Positions 24,600 to 34,700 of a stretch of DNA of 42,900 bases are shown one piece after another. The DNA comes from JAVBUP01 sp031555175. GTDB taxonomy: Bacteria > Bacillota_I > Bacilli_A > Erysipelotrichales > Coprobacillaceae. Each line of letters starts with the position of its first letter. Position 1 is the first letter of the stretch. The position numbers were made by a program, and so were the translations under genes. The stretch lies in assembly GCA_031555175.1 (NCBI GenBank), contig JAVBUP010000026.1, positions 1 to 42,900 on the forward strand. The letters are read 5' to 3'. The notes beneath the pieces were generated by a model. It was not told where the DNA came from. It searched no databases and saw only the letters and a program-made list of their open reading frames with translations.

Positions 24600-26085
24600 G
24601 CTCGTATGTTATTATATCTAAATCATGGACTGATGGGCCATCAATCATTTTACCATTAATATCATATCTTGAGGCATGGCATGGGCAATCCCATGTTTTT
24701 TCTAAAGGATTAAATACCAATTCACAACCTAAGTGTTTACACTTTGGAACCACTAAATGTAGTTGATCTTTGCTATCTCTATAAGCTCCCACGCGTTTGT
24801 TTTTATAACTAATCACTTTACCCTCATCTTCATGCACATCTTCGATGCCTATCGATGGGAAGTGAAGTTTATCGATAAAACCTAGGGTAGAATACTTTAC
24901 CATTTCCAAATAAGAAGTAAATGAAGTAATTGGTTTACAACGTTGTGGCTTAAATAATGACATATAATCATTTGGCCTATCAAGAATTAAATCACATATA
25001 ATATTGGCAGCTACTTGACTATTACTCATTCCCCATTTATTGAATCCGCATATTACATAAGCGCCATGAAGTGTTCGACTATAATTACCAATATATGGTA
25101 ATCCATCAACAGTGGTACCATCTTGAGCCGACCATTCATAATCAAACTTTATATCTTCACCAAACATTTTTCTGGCATCTTCTTTTAACATATTCATGTA
25201 TAACATAGTATCTTCTTTTTCCCCAGTACGATGCTCATATCCACCAAGCATTATTTTCCCTTTTTGAGTTCTTAAGTAATGTGCTGTGCTGTCGATTGAA
25301 CTAAATGAACCATTGATGGGGCTATTTGAAGAAAAAGATACTACATACGATCTTTCATCATGAACTTTCATAAAGTAAAGTCCAGGAAAATTTATGATTG
25401 GATTACTTGTTGCTATCACCAAAAATGGTGCTGTCACTTTTTTGTCATTGGCAGTAGTTACGATGTGTTTCCCATATTTATATTCAAAATCAACAACTCT
25501 CGTATTTTCATATATCGCACTATCACTTTGTGCTATTTTTTTAGCTAAACCATGGATATATTTAACGGGGTGGAAATTATATTGATCTTTAAACCCAACT
25601 GCTGCTTTCATAGGAATACTTGTCTCTAACTCTTTTGTGTATATGGCATCATAATCAATTTCCTTTAATACTTCATATTCATGTTTAATAAGCTTAATAT
25701 GTTTTTCTTCATTAGTATAAATATAAGAGTTAACCATTTCTAAATCACAATCTATCTTATCTTCATCACATATTCCAACAATATCTTGAATTGCTTCTAA
25801 CTGAGCTTCTAAATATAGTTTAGCTTGGTTTATACCAAACTCTTTATCAATATATGAATAGATTAAATCATGTTGTGCTGTTAATTGAGCCGTCGTGGTT
25901 CCAGTATTTTTATTGCCGATTTCATCTTTCTCTAGGACTGCTACTTTTAAACCGTTTTTTACTAAGTTATACGCTGTACTCATCCCAGCTATTCCACCAC
26001 CAACTACTATTACATTGACTGATATATCCTGCTCTAATTTCGGATATACTGCTTTAATTTCATTATTCCAAATTGATTTACTCAT
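24586..26085 (-). CDS. FAD-dependent oxidoreductase with C-terminal Rieske domain
   Basis: A 499-residue two-domain redox protein. Residues ~25-65 form the dinucleotide-binding fold (VIVVGGGIAGMSTAYNL) of the DAO family, followed by GTTTAQLTAQHDLIY and further FAD-binding parts to ~390, including the ICGFNKWGMSNSQVAA strand. The last ~60 residues are a Rieske [2Fe-2S] domain with CKHLGC (C449, H451) and CPCH (C467, H470). Such proteins oxidise an amino acid or similar amine and pass electrons to the cluster; the substrate and acceptor are unknown. It is cytoplasmic with no signal. GAGGTG precedes the ATG at 26085. It is transcribed alone, right after the 26141-26166 terminator. Confidence 0.9.
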   Translation of the reverse strand: MSKSIWNNEIKAVYPKLEQDISVNVIVVGGGIAGMSTAYNLVKNGLKVAVLEKDEIGNKNTGTTTAQLTAQHDLIYSYIDKEFGINQAKLYLEAQLEAIQDIVGICDEDKIDCDLEMVNSYIYTNEEKHIKLIKHEYEVLKEIDYDAIYTKELETSIPMKAAVGFKDQYNFHPVKYIHGLAKKIAQSDSAIYENTRVVDFEYKYGKHIVTTANDKKVTAPFLVIATSNPIINFPGLYFMKVHDERSYVVSFSSNSPINGSFSSIDSTAHYLRTQKGKIMLGGYEHRTGEKEDTMLYMNMLKEDARKMFGEDIKFDYEWSAQDGTTVDGLPYIGNYSRTLHGAYVICGFNKWGMSNSQVAANIICDLILDRPNDYMSLFKPQRCKPITSFTSYLEMVKYSTLGFIDKLHFPSIGIEDVHEDEGKVISYKNKRVGAYRDSKDQLHLVVPKCKHLGCELVFNPLEKTWDCPCHASRYDINGKMIDGPSVHDLDIITYEHTQD

Positions 26086-26140
26086 GTTTTACACCTCTAT
26101 TTAAGTATGGAAGCGAATTGCATAACTATACATTATATAC

Positions 26141-26166
26141 AAAAAAAGAGCAATTTCTTGCTCTTT
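26141..26166 (-). terminator. Terminator of the membrane-anchored protein gene
   Basis: AAAGAGCAA (26145-26153) pairs with TTGCTCTTT (26158-26166), followed by T on the minus strand. The stop codon (26165-26167) overlaps the right arm. A TATAAT for the next gene lies at 26132-26137, directly beyond the T-run. Confidence 0.82.
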
Positions 26167-27460
26167 ATTGTGGTTTTAAAGCGTAACTATAGAGATTTAT
26201 TTGCACTTGATTGCCCAGATATTCTCCATATCGATATCCATAGTATTTCCCATCATTATATATCCTTGAAATACTATATTCATCTTTATTATTCGATTTC
26301 AATCCACCTTTAATTTCATTCTGCACAATCTCATAGATTCCTACATTATCATAGTAGTCTATGTACATAAAAGCATTACCTTCCCTCTTTACCACATAAC
26401 CAATTTCATCGCCAATATATTTCATTTCATCGCCATCTTCTGCGTTTATTGGCAAATAATAGGCTTCTTGACCTATAACAACAATACCATCTTCTACTAT
26501 GTCTTTATACAGAATAAAGTAATCTTCTAATAACGTAACTCCAACTACGTCTTGATCAACTTCTATTTTAGTAACATTTTTATCTTTAAAATAGTCCACA
26601 TCAGTTTGTTCACTATATCCCTTTTGCCCAGTATAATAATGAATTTCCGTTTTCCCTTCGCTCTTAACCAAATAACTTATAATTTCATCATTATGTGTTA
26701 AGTCAAAAGACCTGATATACGAACCTTTATAATTATATAATGAATCAATATTATCCTTATAAGCAACTTCGCTACTGAAATTTTCAATCATATAGCTATA
26801 CTGATCATATACTTCAAAGTATGATCCAAATTCTTTTATTCCTTTAACCCCAACTTCGTGATTATAATCAAAACTATTACTTATTATATACACTTTGTCT
26901 TTAAAAATATCTACATGAATATTTGGGTAGGATGATAATCCATAACCACTAGTAATCATATGTAATTCAGTATATTTATCATCTACATAATAATATAGCT
27001 GATTTAAATAAACAAGTTCCCCATTTATATCCTCTACTGGCCGCGTTTCCACGACATAAACTGAGTTTTCCAATGGTTTCCAAGTGTATACTCTACTTCC
27101 AGGCTCAAAAGTTTTCAACATAGTAACAATACCAGTTCCCGTATGGATTGAAAAAACAGCATCCGTATAATAGGTACTATCACTACACATGCTTATGCAA
27201 TCCGTAATATTGGCTGCATAATACAACTCATTTTTACTTGTACCTACAAAAGTATAATAAACATTTCTGGTTTTATACCTTTCTACAGCCATACTTCCTA
27301 CGAGGTTAGTTTCATACTCTAATGATTCGAAATTCGAAAAAGTCTCTGCATTATCTATGAACCGTGAATCAAGTTCTTCTTTATTATTAATGGCAATATA
27401 ACTTACAGCAACGATTACTATGGCAAGACAACTTATTATAAACAGATTTTTCTTTTTCAT
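26165..27460 (-). CDS. Membrane-anchored extracytoplasmic protein of unknown function
   Basis: A 431-residue protein not recognised as any family. The N-terminus has a short basic end and a hydrophobic stretch (NLFIISCLAIVIVAVSYIAI, ~5-24). The IISC inside it meets a loose lipobox, but the cysteine comes too early and the helix continues beyond it, so a signal anchor is more likely than a lipoprotein signal. The rest (~30-431) is beta-rich, acidic and tyrosine-rich with Asp/Asn turns, reminiscent of a beta-propeller or sensor-like domain. The ATG at 27460 is preceded by GGAGG and an extended -10 (27481-27489). It is transcribed alone. Function cannot be inferred. Confidence 0.72.
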   Translation of the reverse strand: MKKKNLFIISCLAIVIVAVSYIAINNKEELDSRFIDNAETFSNFESLEYETNLVGSMAVERYKTRNVYYTFVGTSKNELYYAANITDCISMCSDSTYYTDAVFSIHTGTGIVTMLKTFEPGSRVYTWKPLENSVYVVETRPVEDINGELVYLNQLYYYVDDKYTELHMITSGYGLSSYPNIHVDIFKDKVYIISNSFDYNHEVGVKGIKEFGSYFEVYDQYSYMIENFSSEVAYKDNIDSLYNYKGSYIRSFDLTHNDEIISYLVKSEGKTEIHYYTGQKGYSEQTDVDYFKDKNVTKIEVDQDVVGVTLLEDYFILYKDIVEDGIVVIGQEAYYLPINAEDGDEMKYIGDEIGYVVKREGNAFMYIDYYDNVGIYEIVQNEIKGGLKSNNKDEYSISRIYNDGKYYGYRYGEYLGNQVQINLYSYALKPQ

Positions 27461-27480
27461 AATCCTTTCCTCCTATCAAT

Positions 27481-27489
27481 ATTATACCA
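27481..27489 (-). promoter_or_regulatory. Extended -10 promoter of the membrane-anchored protein gene
   Basis: TGGTATAAT on the minus strand, about 20 bases before the ATG at 27460. Confidence 0.55.
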
Positions 27490-27502
27490 TGCTAAATATA
27501 TG

Positions 27503-27528
27503 AAAAAAAAGCATTTTTAATCATGCTT
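27503..27528 (-). terminator. Terminator of the ParB-like gene
   Basis: AAGCAT (27509-27514) pairs with ATGCTT (27523-27528), followed by eight T on the minus strand. The stop codon (27517-27519) is in the loop. Confidence 0.7.
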
Positions 27529-28158
27529 CTTAAGATATTCTTGGCAACGATCAATCCATTCTATTTGATGTACTGAATCTGGATTAATGACTACATCATC
27601 AATATTTGCAACGCCCTTTTCTCTGCACCAATCTATTAATTCAACAAAGAATGGCGTTTGCTGTTCCTCATAAATAAAGCATTCCTTCATACCCAGTTCT
27701 TTAGCTGCTTTTAAACGAGAATGCCCATCAATGACATAGAAATTATTTTGATATTCAAATGCTCCTACTACTAATTCCTCTACTCTTGATAACCATGACT
27801 TAACATTATTATACTTGCTTTGTGCTATTGAATATTGATTAGGTATTAATTCATCAATTAATACTTTTTTTATTTCACGTGCATTTTCATTAAAAATCAT
27901 ATCTCCATCAACAAATATAGATTTAACAAACGGACTTAACCATAAGAATTCTTGGATTAGTTTATCTTGAATATTCTTATTTTCCTTACCTTCAAATTCT
28001 ACCATGGCATGCGTTAATCCCATATAGCGAAAATTAGCTTCCATAACTATTTTGTTATTATCAACTGCAATATAGGCAGTACTACGAATTAATGCTTCTC
28101 TACCTTTTAAACTAAATCTATGAAAATCTTCATCTTTTGCTCTTCTTATCTCTAACAT
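27517..28158 (-). CDS. ParB/sulfiredoxin-like protein with an extra N-terminal domain
   Basis: A 213-residue protein. The recognisable part is the ParB-like core at ~100-165, with LIPNQYSIAQ and VIDGHSRLKAAKELG (142-156), where DGHSR is the nucleotide-binding signature shared by ParB, Srx and related enzymes. Residues 1-80 (EIRRAKDEDFHRF, then AYIAVDNNKIVMEANFRYMG) resemble the opening strands of a GNAT-like or other small alpha/beta domain, but this is weak. The C-terminus (~170-213) holds no known DNA-binding HTH, so a partitioning role is unlikely; a small enzyme is more probable. GGAAGGA precedes the ATG at 28158. It lies about 55 bases after the HD phosphohydrolase stop in the same direction, perhaps co-transcribed with it. 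Confidence 0.72.
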   Translation of the reverse strand: MLEIRRAKDEDFHRFSLKGREALIRSTAYIAVDNNKIVMEANFRYMGLTHAMVEFEGKENKNIQDKLIQEFLWLSPFVKSIFVDGDMIFNENAREIKKVLIDELIPNQYSIAQSKYNNVKSWLSRVEELVVGAFEYQNNFYVIDGHSRLKAAKELGMKECFIYEEQQTPFFVELIDWCREKGVANIDDVVINPDSVHQIEWIDRCQEYLKKHD

Positions 28159-28213
28159 TACTACACTTCCTTCCCAATCAAATTATACTCATTTATCTCC
28201 AAATAACCAGTAT

Positions 28214-28819
28214 TTATTTAATAACAGTATCAACACTTATATTAGCATCAAATAATTCATAAACGTTAATATTCATTTTACTTTCAAAATATCTCTTTAA
28301 ATCATATATTGCCCGATACTTTAATGCAGTTAACTCATTCGTCCCATATCTTAAAATTACATCCATTAATCTTGTTTCAATAGCAACTACTCCTCCAGGG
28401 AAAGCCAAAGCATCACAAAGTTGAATTAAACGATCATAATCATCATATTGCAAGGATTTTAAATGCTCTTCTAACAGTTGATATTGGTCTTGTTCAATAT
28501 CGATGTTTCCAGAATAAGCATGAATATCTTGATGTTGAAATGAGTGAGTTAAACAAATTCTAGCTACATCTTCATAGCCTAATTCATTCATATATGTATA
28601 TCCAGCATAAACATGTTTTAAATGGCCTGCTCCAAATCTACGCCCAATATCATGTAATAATCCTAACACATACGCACTATCCTCATTTAACTCACATAGC
28701 GATGCAATCTTTTGTGCACACTGTGCCGTCAGATAACTATGTTCAACCCATAATCCTGGAAACATCTTTCCTGATTCTTCTAGTAACTCAATAGCAATTT
28801 CCTTACTTGGAATTTTCAT
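28214..28819 (-). CDS. HD-domain phosphohydrolase
   Basis: A 201-residue cytoplasmic protein of the HD superfamily. The metal-binding residues are H27 in WVEHSYL, H56-D57 in GLLHDIGRRFG, H92 in LTHSF and D136 in LCDALAF. The C-terminal helices are basic. Such stand-alone HD proteins hydrolyse nucleotides or phosphodiesters; the substrate is unknown. Start: the ATG at 28819 has GGAGGG seven bases upstream; another ATG two codons earlier would be too close to that site. The gene diverges from tgt across ~110 bases with an extended -10 on each side. The ParB-like gene follows downstream. Confidence 0.86.
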   Translation of the reverse strand: MKIPSKEIAIELLEESGKMFPGLWVEHSYLTAQCAQKIASLCELNEDSAYVLGLLHDIGRRFGAGHLKHVYAGYTYMNELGYEDVARICLTHSFQHQDIHAYSGNIDIEQDQYQLLEEHLKSLQYDDYDRLIQLCDALAFPGGVVAIETRLMDVILRYGTNELTALKYRAIYDLKRYFESKMNINVYELFDANISVDTVIK

Positions 28820-28851
28820 TTGCATTCCCTCCAGTTTATTTTTTCCATTTA

Positions 28852-28860
28852 ATTATAGCA
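28852..28860 (-). promoter_or_regulatory. Extended -10 promoter of the HD gene
   Basis: TGCTATAAT on the minus strand, about 33 bases before the ATG at 28819. Confidence 0.55.
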
Positions 28861-28898
28861 TTAATTAAGGTATTTTTTATACATTCTATCTTAACTTG

Positions 28899-28907
28899 TG
28901 GTAGAAT
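28899..28907 (+). promoter_or_regulatory. Extended -10 promoter of the tgt-queA-queH operon
   Basis: TGGTAGAAT, an extended -10 on the plus strand, about 24 bases before tgt. No preQ1 riboswitch is recognisable in the short leader. Confidence 0.5.
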
Positions 28908-28930
28908 AGATAAGAAAATGGAGTGATATT

Positions 28931-30073
28931 ATGGAACAACAAGCAATATGGTATGAATTAAAACATGTGTGTAAACAAACTGGAGCGAGATATGGGATAC
29001 TGCATACTCCACATGGTGATGTAGAGACACCAATGTTTATGCCAGTTGGTACGCTAGCTACTGTAAAGGGAGTTAGCCCAGAAGAGTTATATGAGATGAA
29101 AAGCCAAGTAGTTTTAAGCAATACCTATCATTTATGGTTAAGACCTGGTGATGAAATCGTTAAAAAAGCTGGCGGACTACATAAGTTTATGAACTATAAA
29201 GGACCAATGCTAACAGATTCTGGTGGTTTCCAAGTTTTCTCACTATCTAAGACTAGAAAAATCACGGAAGAAGGAGTTGCTTTTAAAAGTATTTTGGATG
29301 GGAGTAATCTTTTCTTATCACCAGAAAAAGCGATTAGTATTCAAAATAACTTAGGAGCTGATATCATCATGAGTTTTGATGAATGTGCTCCATATCCTTG
29401 TACTCATGACTATATGAAAAAGTCTATGGAAAGAACAGTACGTTGGGCAAAACGTGGAAAAGAAGTTCACACAAATACTGCTAACCAAGCGTTATTTGGG
29501 ATTGTGCAAGGTGGAGAATTCCCAGACTTACGTGAACAATGTGCCAAAGCACTAGTAGAAATGGACTTCCCAGGTTATTCAATCGGAGGAACGTCAGTAG
29601 GTGAACCAAAAGATGTTATGTATAAAATGATTGACGATACTATCCCATTCTTACCTGAAGATAAGCCCCGTTACTTAATGGGTGTTGGGAACCCAATTGA
29701 TTTAATTGAAGGATCAATTAGAGGAATTGATATGTTTGACTGCGTATTACCAACTCGTGTGGCCCGTCATGGAGCGTTGATGACTTCTACTGGAAGAATG
29801 AATATTAACAATGAAAAATACACTGAAGATTTTAGACCAATCGATGAAAACTGTGATTGCTATACTTGTAGAAATTATAGTAGAGCATATCTAAAACACT
29901 TAAATAAATGTGATGAAATCTTTGGTAAGCGTTTAGCTTCTATTCATAATGTTCGCTTCCTATTAAAACTAGCAGAAGATATTAGAGAAGCAATTCAAAA
30001 TGATCGCTTAGCAGATTTTAAAGAAGAGTTCTTAGACAAATATGGACGCGATGTTTATAAGAGGGCGTTCTAA
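28931..30073 (+). CDS. tgt: tRNA-guanine transglycosylase
   Basis: A 380-residue enzyme of normal length that swaps guanine-34 for preQ1 in GUN-anticodon tRNAs. The catalytic region is clear: LTDSGGFQVFSLSK, FDECAPYP, GGTSVGEPK and MFDCVLPTRVARHGALMT with the nucleophilic Asp. The zinc site is CDCYTC plus a later Cys and His (NKCDE..SIHNV). It acts in the cytoplasm as a dimer. GGAGTGA precedes the ATG at 28931. First gene of the queuosine operon; it overlaps queA by TAATG. Confidence 0.97.
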   Translation: MEQQAIWYELKHVCKQTGARYGILHTPHGDVETPMFMPVGTLATVKGVSPEELYEMKSQVVLSNTYHLWLRPGDEIVKKAGGLHKFMNYKGPMLTDSGGFQVFSLSKTRKITEEGVAFKSILDGSNLFLSPEKAISIQNNLGADIIMSFDECAPYPCTHDYMKKSMERTVRWAKRGKEVHTNTANQALFGIVQGGEFPDLREQCAKALVEMDFPGYSIGGTSVGEPKDVMYKMIDDTIPFLPEDKPRYLMGVGNPIDLIEGSIRGIDMFDCVLPTRVARHGALMTSTGRMNINNEKYTEDFRPIDENCDCYTCRNYSRAYLKHLNKCDEIFGKRLASIHNVRFLLKLAEDIREAIQNDRLADFKEEFLDKYGRDVYKRAF

Positions 30074-31104
30074 TGAAACTATCAGAATTTGATTTTATAC
30101 TCCCCGAACATCTTATCGCTCAAACACCTTTAGATAAAAGAGATGATTCAAAACTTATGGTGCTCCATAAAAATACTCATACAATAGAACACAAACATTT
30201 CTTTGATATCTTATCTTATTTAAAACAAGGTGACGTGTTAGTTAGAAATAATTCCAAAGTTATTCCAGCTCGCTTATTTGGGATTAAGGAAGAAACCGGT
30301 GCCCATGTTGAACTATTATTATTGAAAGAGATTGATACTAAACATTGGCAATGTTTAGTTGGTAATGCCAAGGTTGTTAAAATTAACACGATTATCTCCT
30401 TTGGTGATGGTCAACTGAAAGCTAAATGTACAGAAATTCTTGATGAAGGTATCAGGAATTTCGAGATGGTTTATGATGGCATTTTTTATGAAGTACTAGA
30501 TGAGCTAGGGAATATGCCACTACCTCCATATATTACTGAAAAACTAACCGATAAAAATCGTTATCAAACTGTGTATGCTAAGATAGAAGGTAGCGCAGCA
30601 GCACCAACTGCTGGGTTACACTTTACTGATGAGTTAGTCGAAAAGATTCTAACTATGGGTGTAGAAATAATTGATATCACTCTACATGTTGGCTTAGGTA
30701 CATTTAGACCAGTAAAAGTGGATAATGTTTTAGAACATACAATGCATAGTGAATATTATATGATTGATCAAAAGGCAGCTGATGCCTTAAATAAAGCAAA
30801 ATCAGAAGGCAGAAGAATTATTTCTGTAGGAACAACCAGTACTAGAACTCTAGAATCAAATATGAGCAAATATGGGAAGTTTACCGCGACTTGTGAAGAT
30901 ACAAATATCTTCATCTATCCTGGTTACGAATTTAAAGCGATTAACGCTTTAATTACTAACTTCCATTTACCTAAATCTACTTTATTAATGTTGATTAGTG
31001 CCTTCTATGATAAGAGACATATCTTCGAAGCTTATCATGAAGCAGTAGAAGAAAGTTATCGCTTTTTCTCATTTGGCGATAGTATGTTTATTACTAATGA
31101 GTAA
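30073..31104 (+). CDS. queA: S-adenosylmethionine:tRNA ribosyltransferase-isomerase
   Basis: A 343-residue QueA of normal length, which transfers and isomerises the ribosyl part of SAM onto preQ1-tRNA to give epoxyqueuosine. FDFILPEHLIAQTP opens the protein; LVRNNSKVIPARLFG, AAPTAGLHFT, ITLHVGLGTFRPV and LITNFHLPKSTLLML are signature stretches. It starts by ATG overlapping the tgt stop (TAATG) and its 3' end overlaps the queH start by eight bases, so all three proteins are coupled. The early genes of preQ1 synthesis (queCDEF) are not in this window, so preQ1 may be salvaged or made from genes elsewhere. Confidence 0.97.
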   Translation: MKLSEFDFILPEHLIAQTPLDKRDDSKLMVLHKNTHTIEHKHFFDILSYLKQGDVLVRNNSKVIPARLFGIKEETGAHVELLLLKEIDTKHWQCLVGNAKVVKINTIISFGDGQLKAKCTEILDEGIRNFEMVYDGIFYEVLDELGNMPLPPYITEKLTDKNRYQTVYAKIEGSAAAPTAGLHFTDELVEKILTMGVEIIDITLHVGLGTFRPVKVDNVLEHTMHSEYYMIDQKAADALNKAKSEGRRIISVGTTSTRTLESNMSKYGKFTATCEDTNIFIYPGYEFKAINALITNFHLPKSTLLMLISAFYDKRHIFEAYHEAVEESYRFFSFGDSMFITNE

Positions 31105-31723
31105 AAATCAATATTATAACTTCCAAATCGAAGAGATTAATAAAGTTAAAGATTTAGAGTCAAAACCCACTTTATTATTACATACTTGTTGTGGACCATG
31201 TAATACCGCTGTGATTATGCAATTATACCAATATTTCGATGTCACAATCTATTACTCAAACTCTAATATTTATCCTATCGAAGAATACTCTAGAAGATTT
31301 GAAGAGTTAGAGAAATTCATTACTATTTTTAATAAAGAATATCATCAAGATATTAAAATCATTGAACATCCATATGATCCAGATACCTATGATACATATA
31401 TTGGTAAGTATCCTGATGACTACGAAGGTAATATTCGCTGTGGCATATGTTATGGATTACGTTTAAGAGATACTTTTGAATATGCAAATAATCATGGTTA
31501 TGAATATGTCTGTACAGTATTAACAATCAGTAGACAAAAGCCAAGTATAAAAATAAATGAAATAGCTAATTCAATCGCTAAATCATATCCAAATATAAAA
31601 TACTTTTATTCAGATTTTAAGAAGAATAATGGAATTGGTTTAAAACAAGAATTAACAAAAAAATACAATCTTTATAATCAAACATATTGTGGTTGTAAGT
31701 ATTCAATCAGAAAAAAAGATTAA
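31097..31723 (+). CDS. queH: Epoxyqueuosine reductase QueH (DUF208)
   Basis: A 208-residue enzyme that reduces epoxyqueuosine to queuosine in organisms lacking the B12 enzyme QueG. Conserved cysteines sit in HTCCGPC (C31, C32, C35), RCGIC (C115, C118) and YCGC (C198, C200), which hold an iron-sulfur cluster and a redox metal; NSNIYPIEEYSRR and LTISRQKPS are family hallmarks. Start: the ATG at 31097 lies within the 3' end of queA; a TTG at 31073 in the same frame is less likely. Translation probably depends on termination of queA, since no strong site precedes it. Together with tgt and queA this completes the pathway from preQ1 to queuosine. Confidence 0.95.
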   Translation: MSKNQYYNFQIEEINKVKDLESKPTLLLHTCCGPCNTAVIMQLYQYFDVTIYYSNSNIYPIEEYSRRFEELEKFITIFNKEYHQDIKIIEHPYDPDTYDTYIGKYPDDYEGNIRCGICYGLRLRDTFEYANNHGYEYVCTVLTISRQKPSIKINEIANSIAKSYPNIKYFYSDFKKNNGIGLKQELTKKYNLYNQTYCGCKYSIRKKD

Positions 31724-31748
31724 GCGTATAAACATTCTTAATCTTTTT
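31713..31748. terminator. Terminator shared by the queuosine operon and the RHS gene
   Basis: AAAAAGATTAAG (31713-31724) pairs perfectly with CTTAATCTTTTT (31737-31748); T-runs occur on both strands, so it can serve both convergent units. The queH stop (31721-31723) is inside the left arm. Confidence 0.85.
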
Positions 31749-31776
31749 ATATTACCAATAATAATTTAGATCAAAA

Positions 31777-34700
31777 TCAGCTTTTAGATAATATCCGCCT
31801 CATCAAACACCTTTGACAAATTTGCGGAAATTCCCATGATTGTGACCGAAAATGAAGACCCATTAAAGTATCAGTATCTATATAACTTGCTTCATCACTG
31901 TTTATGAATCTTCCTACTTCACTACCATAATATCTACTTTGTAAATAATAATAGTTTGATTCACTATCTAGATAATATCCTCGATATCTCATTGGATTGA
32001 GTTTACCTACTGTGTCTTTTAAACTCCCTGTGATATAAGTTGTGACACCATAGACATCATAACTATATGATACTACCTCACTACCACTAGAGTCAACGAT
32101 ACCTACTATATCTCCTTGGATATTTACATTATAGTAATACTCTATGCCATTTAGATTAAATCCTACTAACTGGTCATTATGATCATAGCGATAATAGATT
32201 ATATTGGTACTATTTATTTCACTGGTGATACGTCCTTCAATGTTTGTGTAATTGGTTGTTATTCCATTGACTGTTTTACTTGTACGAATGCCATTATCAT
32301 CATAACTATAACTACTACTATTTCCACTTTTACTTAATGTTGATAGTTGGCGACCCATACTCCATGTCATTGTATATCCTAAATACTCTTTTGGATTGCC
32401 TATTTCATCATAAGTAATACTTTGGCCATTATAGCTCGTTACGGCATCAGGCAATAAAGGATTATCGTATTCATAATAGACTATTGAATAGTTATCATTA
32501 TATAAATCTGCTTCTTTACTATAGCTGTATGTTTTCTTATGTAAGATATTGCCATACCTATCATACTCATAGGTAAACGTTTTACCTTGGACTTTATCAT
32601 CCACTCTGATTACTTGATTACTGCCATCATAATAATACTCATATTGCTCACTTGCGCCATTGCTTATCGTTTTAATATTGCTACGATCATCGTAAGTATA
32701 AGAGCTTGTTTGGGTGTTACCTTTGATTACTGTCCCTTGTGCAGTTAATTGTCCTTGGTTATTATAGGTATTATTCTTAATTATCTTATCCGCGATATTT
32801 GTTTTCGCTACTTGTGATGATGCGTTATAGGTATATGTTTTACTAAAACTACTTGTGCCTTGGCTAAACACATCTTCTGTATCGCTATAATCACTCACAT
32901 AACTAACACTATTTATTACTTCCTCTAGCTTATCACCTGTTACTTGATAACTATAGACTACACTCTCACCTTTTACATAGCTAACTTTAACGTTATCTTC
33001 ACTGTCATAGCTGAAAGTAATAGTTAAACCATCGCTCATCACTTTATTCGCTAAGCGCGTTATTGTATTTTCTTCTTTTGTCACTGTTTCATAGTTATAG
33101 CTATAGTTCGATATTCCATCGCTAATACTTAATATATTGTCTTTGTCATCATATCTATAACTGATTGTTGCGCCATTTCCATATTTCACAGTATCAAGTA
33201 AATTCTTATTATTTGCTTGATAACTATAATTGACTAATTCTTTATTTTTTGTTATTACATTCGTGATATTATTATCACTATTATAATTCACAACTGTACT
33301 ACTAACTTTGACTTCACTTATGTCGCCATTTTCTTGATACAGATACTTTATCCCAACTTCATTATTCCCATACGCATCATTCACTGCCAGATACTCATCA
33401 TCATATCTTAGAAGTTCATCTTTAACACTGTACTCTGTCGTATCTATCTTTTGAATGATTTGGCCATGCTCATTATACACCGCTCTACTGCGTATTCGAT
33501 CCCCATTGCTATCAATCTCTTGATAGACCACATTCCCTAATTTATCATAGATCATTGATACATGGATATTATCACTGCTTTGTGATATTACTTGACCCAA
33601 TACATTATACACAAAGTGGGTTTCACTCACCAATGTGCCATTCTTTTTGTGGATTATTTTAACTGGATATCCACACTTATAGACATAACTTACACTTTCA
33701 CTACTTGTGTCACTGCCTTGTTGTTCTATACTTTCTACACTTGATAATGTGCCATTTCCATTATAGATATAACTATTTTTACTATAATGCTCGATGCTTT
33801 CATCGCTATTATATTTTGTCACTTCACTTTTTACTAAACTTCCTTTTAAGTCAAACTCATTGATTGTTAAATTGTCCGATGTCTTTGACGTTATCTTTTT
33901 TATACTATCTCCTACATACTCATAACTAATACTTTGCTTTTCAGTCTCATTCCCCTCTTTATCATACGATATTTCCGCTATTAGATTGCCTTTATCATCG
34001 TATTGGTAGACTGTTGATGTGCCATCATCATTTTTAATACTTGCAATATCTCCTAATAAATTAGCGTAGATTGTGCTTTGCTTATCACTACTATAGATAA
34101 TGCGCCCATAGCTGTCATACCCGCTTCTACTCACCTCTTCACCACTGCTCTGTACTATAACTTTATCGCCATTCTCACTGACTTCATAGCTATAACTTGT
34201 TGTGTTTTTACCATCTGATAAACTTTTTACTTGTCCATTACCATAATATGTGATTTGAGTTATAACTGTCCCAAACCCATTCTTTATCTCTGACAAATAC
34301 CCATTTTCATAGTCATAATGGTTCACTATCGCTCCCATAGCGTTTTTCTGTGTTGTTAAATAACCATTACTATACTCATAACTAATTACTCTACCTGCTG
34401 GATCTGTGATCGTTGTAATTAAGTCATTTGTATAGTCAATTGTATATTCTCTATGGTTGCTATCAATTACTTTTGTTGGATAGCCTTTTTCATTTACTCC
34501 CAGCTCTACTTTATTTCCATGCCCATCGCTTATTAAGACTAAATGCCCTAGAGTATTGAAAATATATGTTATATTTTCTGCTGTTATCAATTGATAGCCA
34601 TTAGCTGTTTTGTGAAGTTTGCTGCTTGTGTTTAATCCTTTATACTGCTCATTAATATAGCTAAATACCTCATTACTTCCATCTGGTAAATGAACTATTT

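Noticed and set aside
26165..27460. Lipoprotein (IISC) signal for the membrane-anchored protein
   Set aside because: The cysteine is at residue 11 and the hydrophobic helix continues after it, which fits a signal anchor better.
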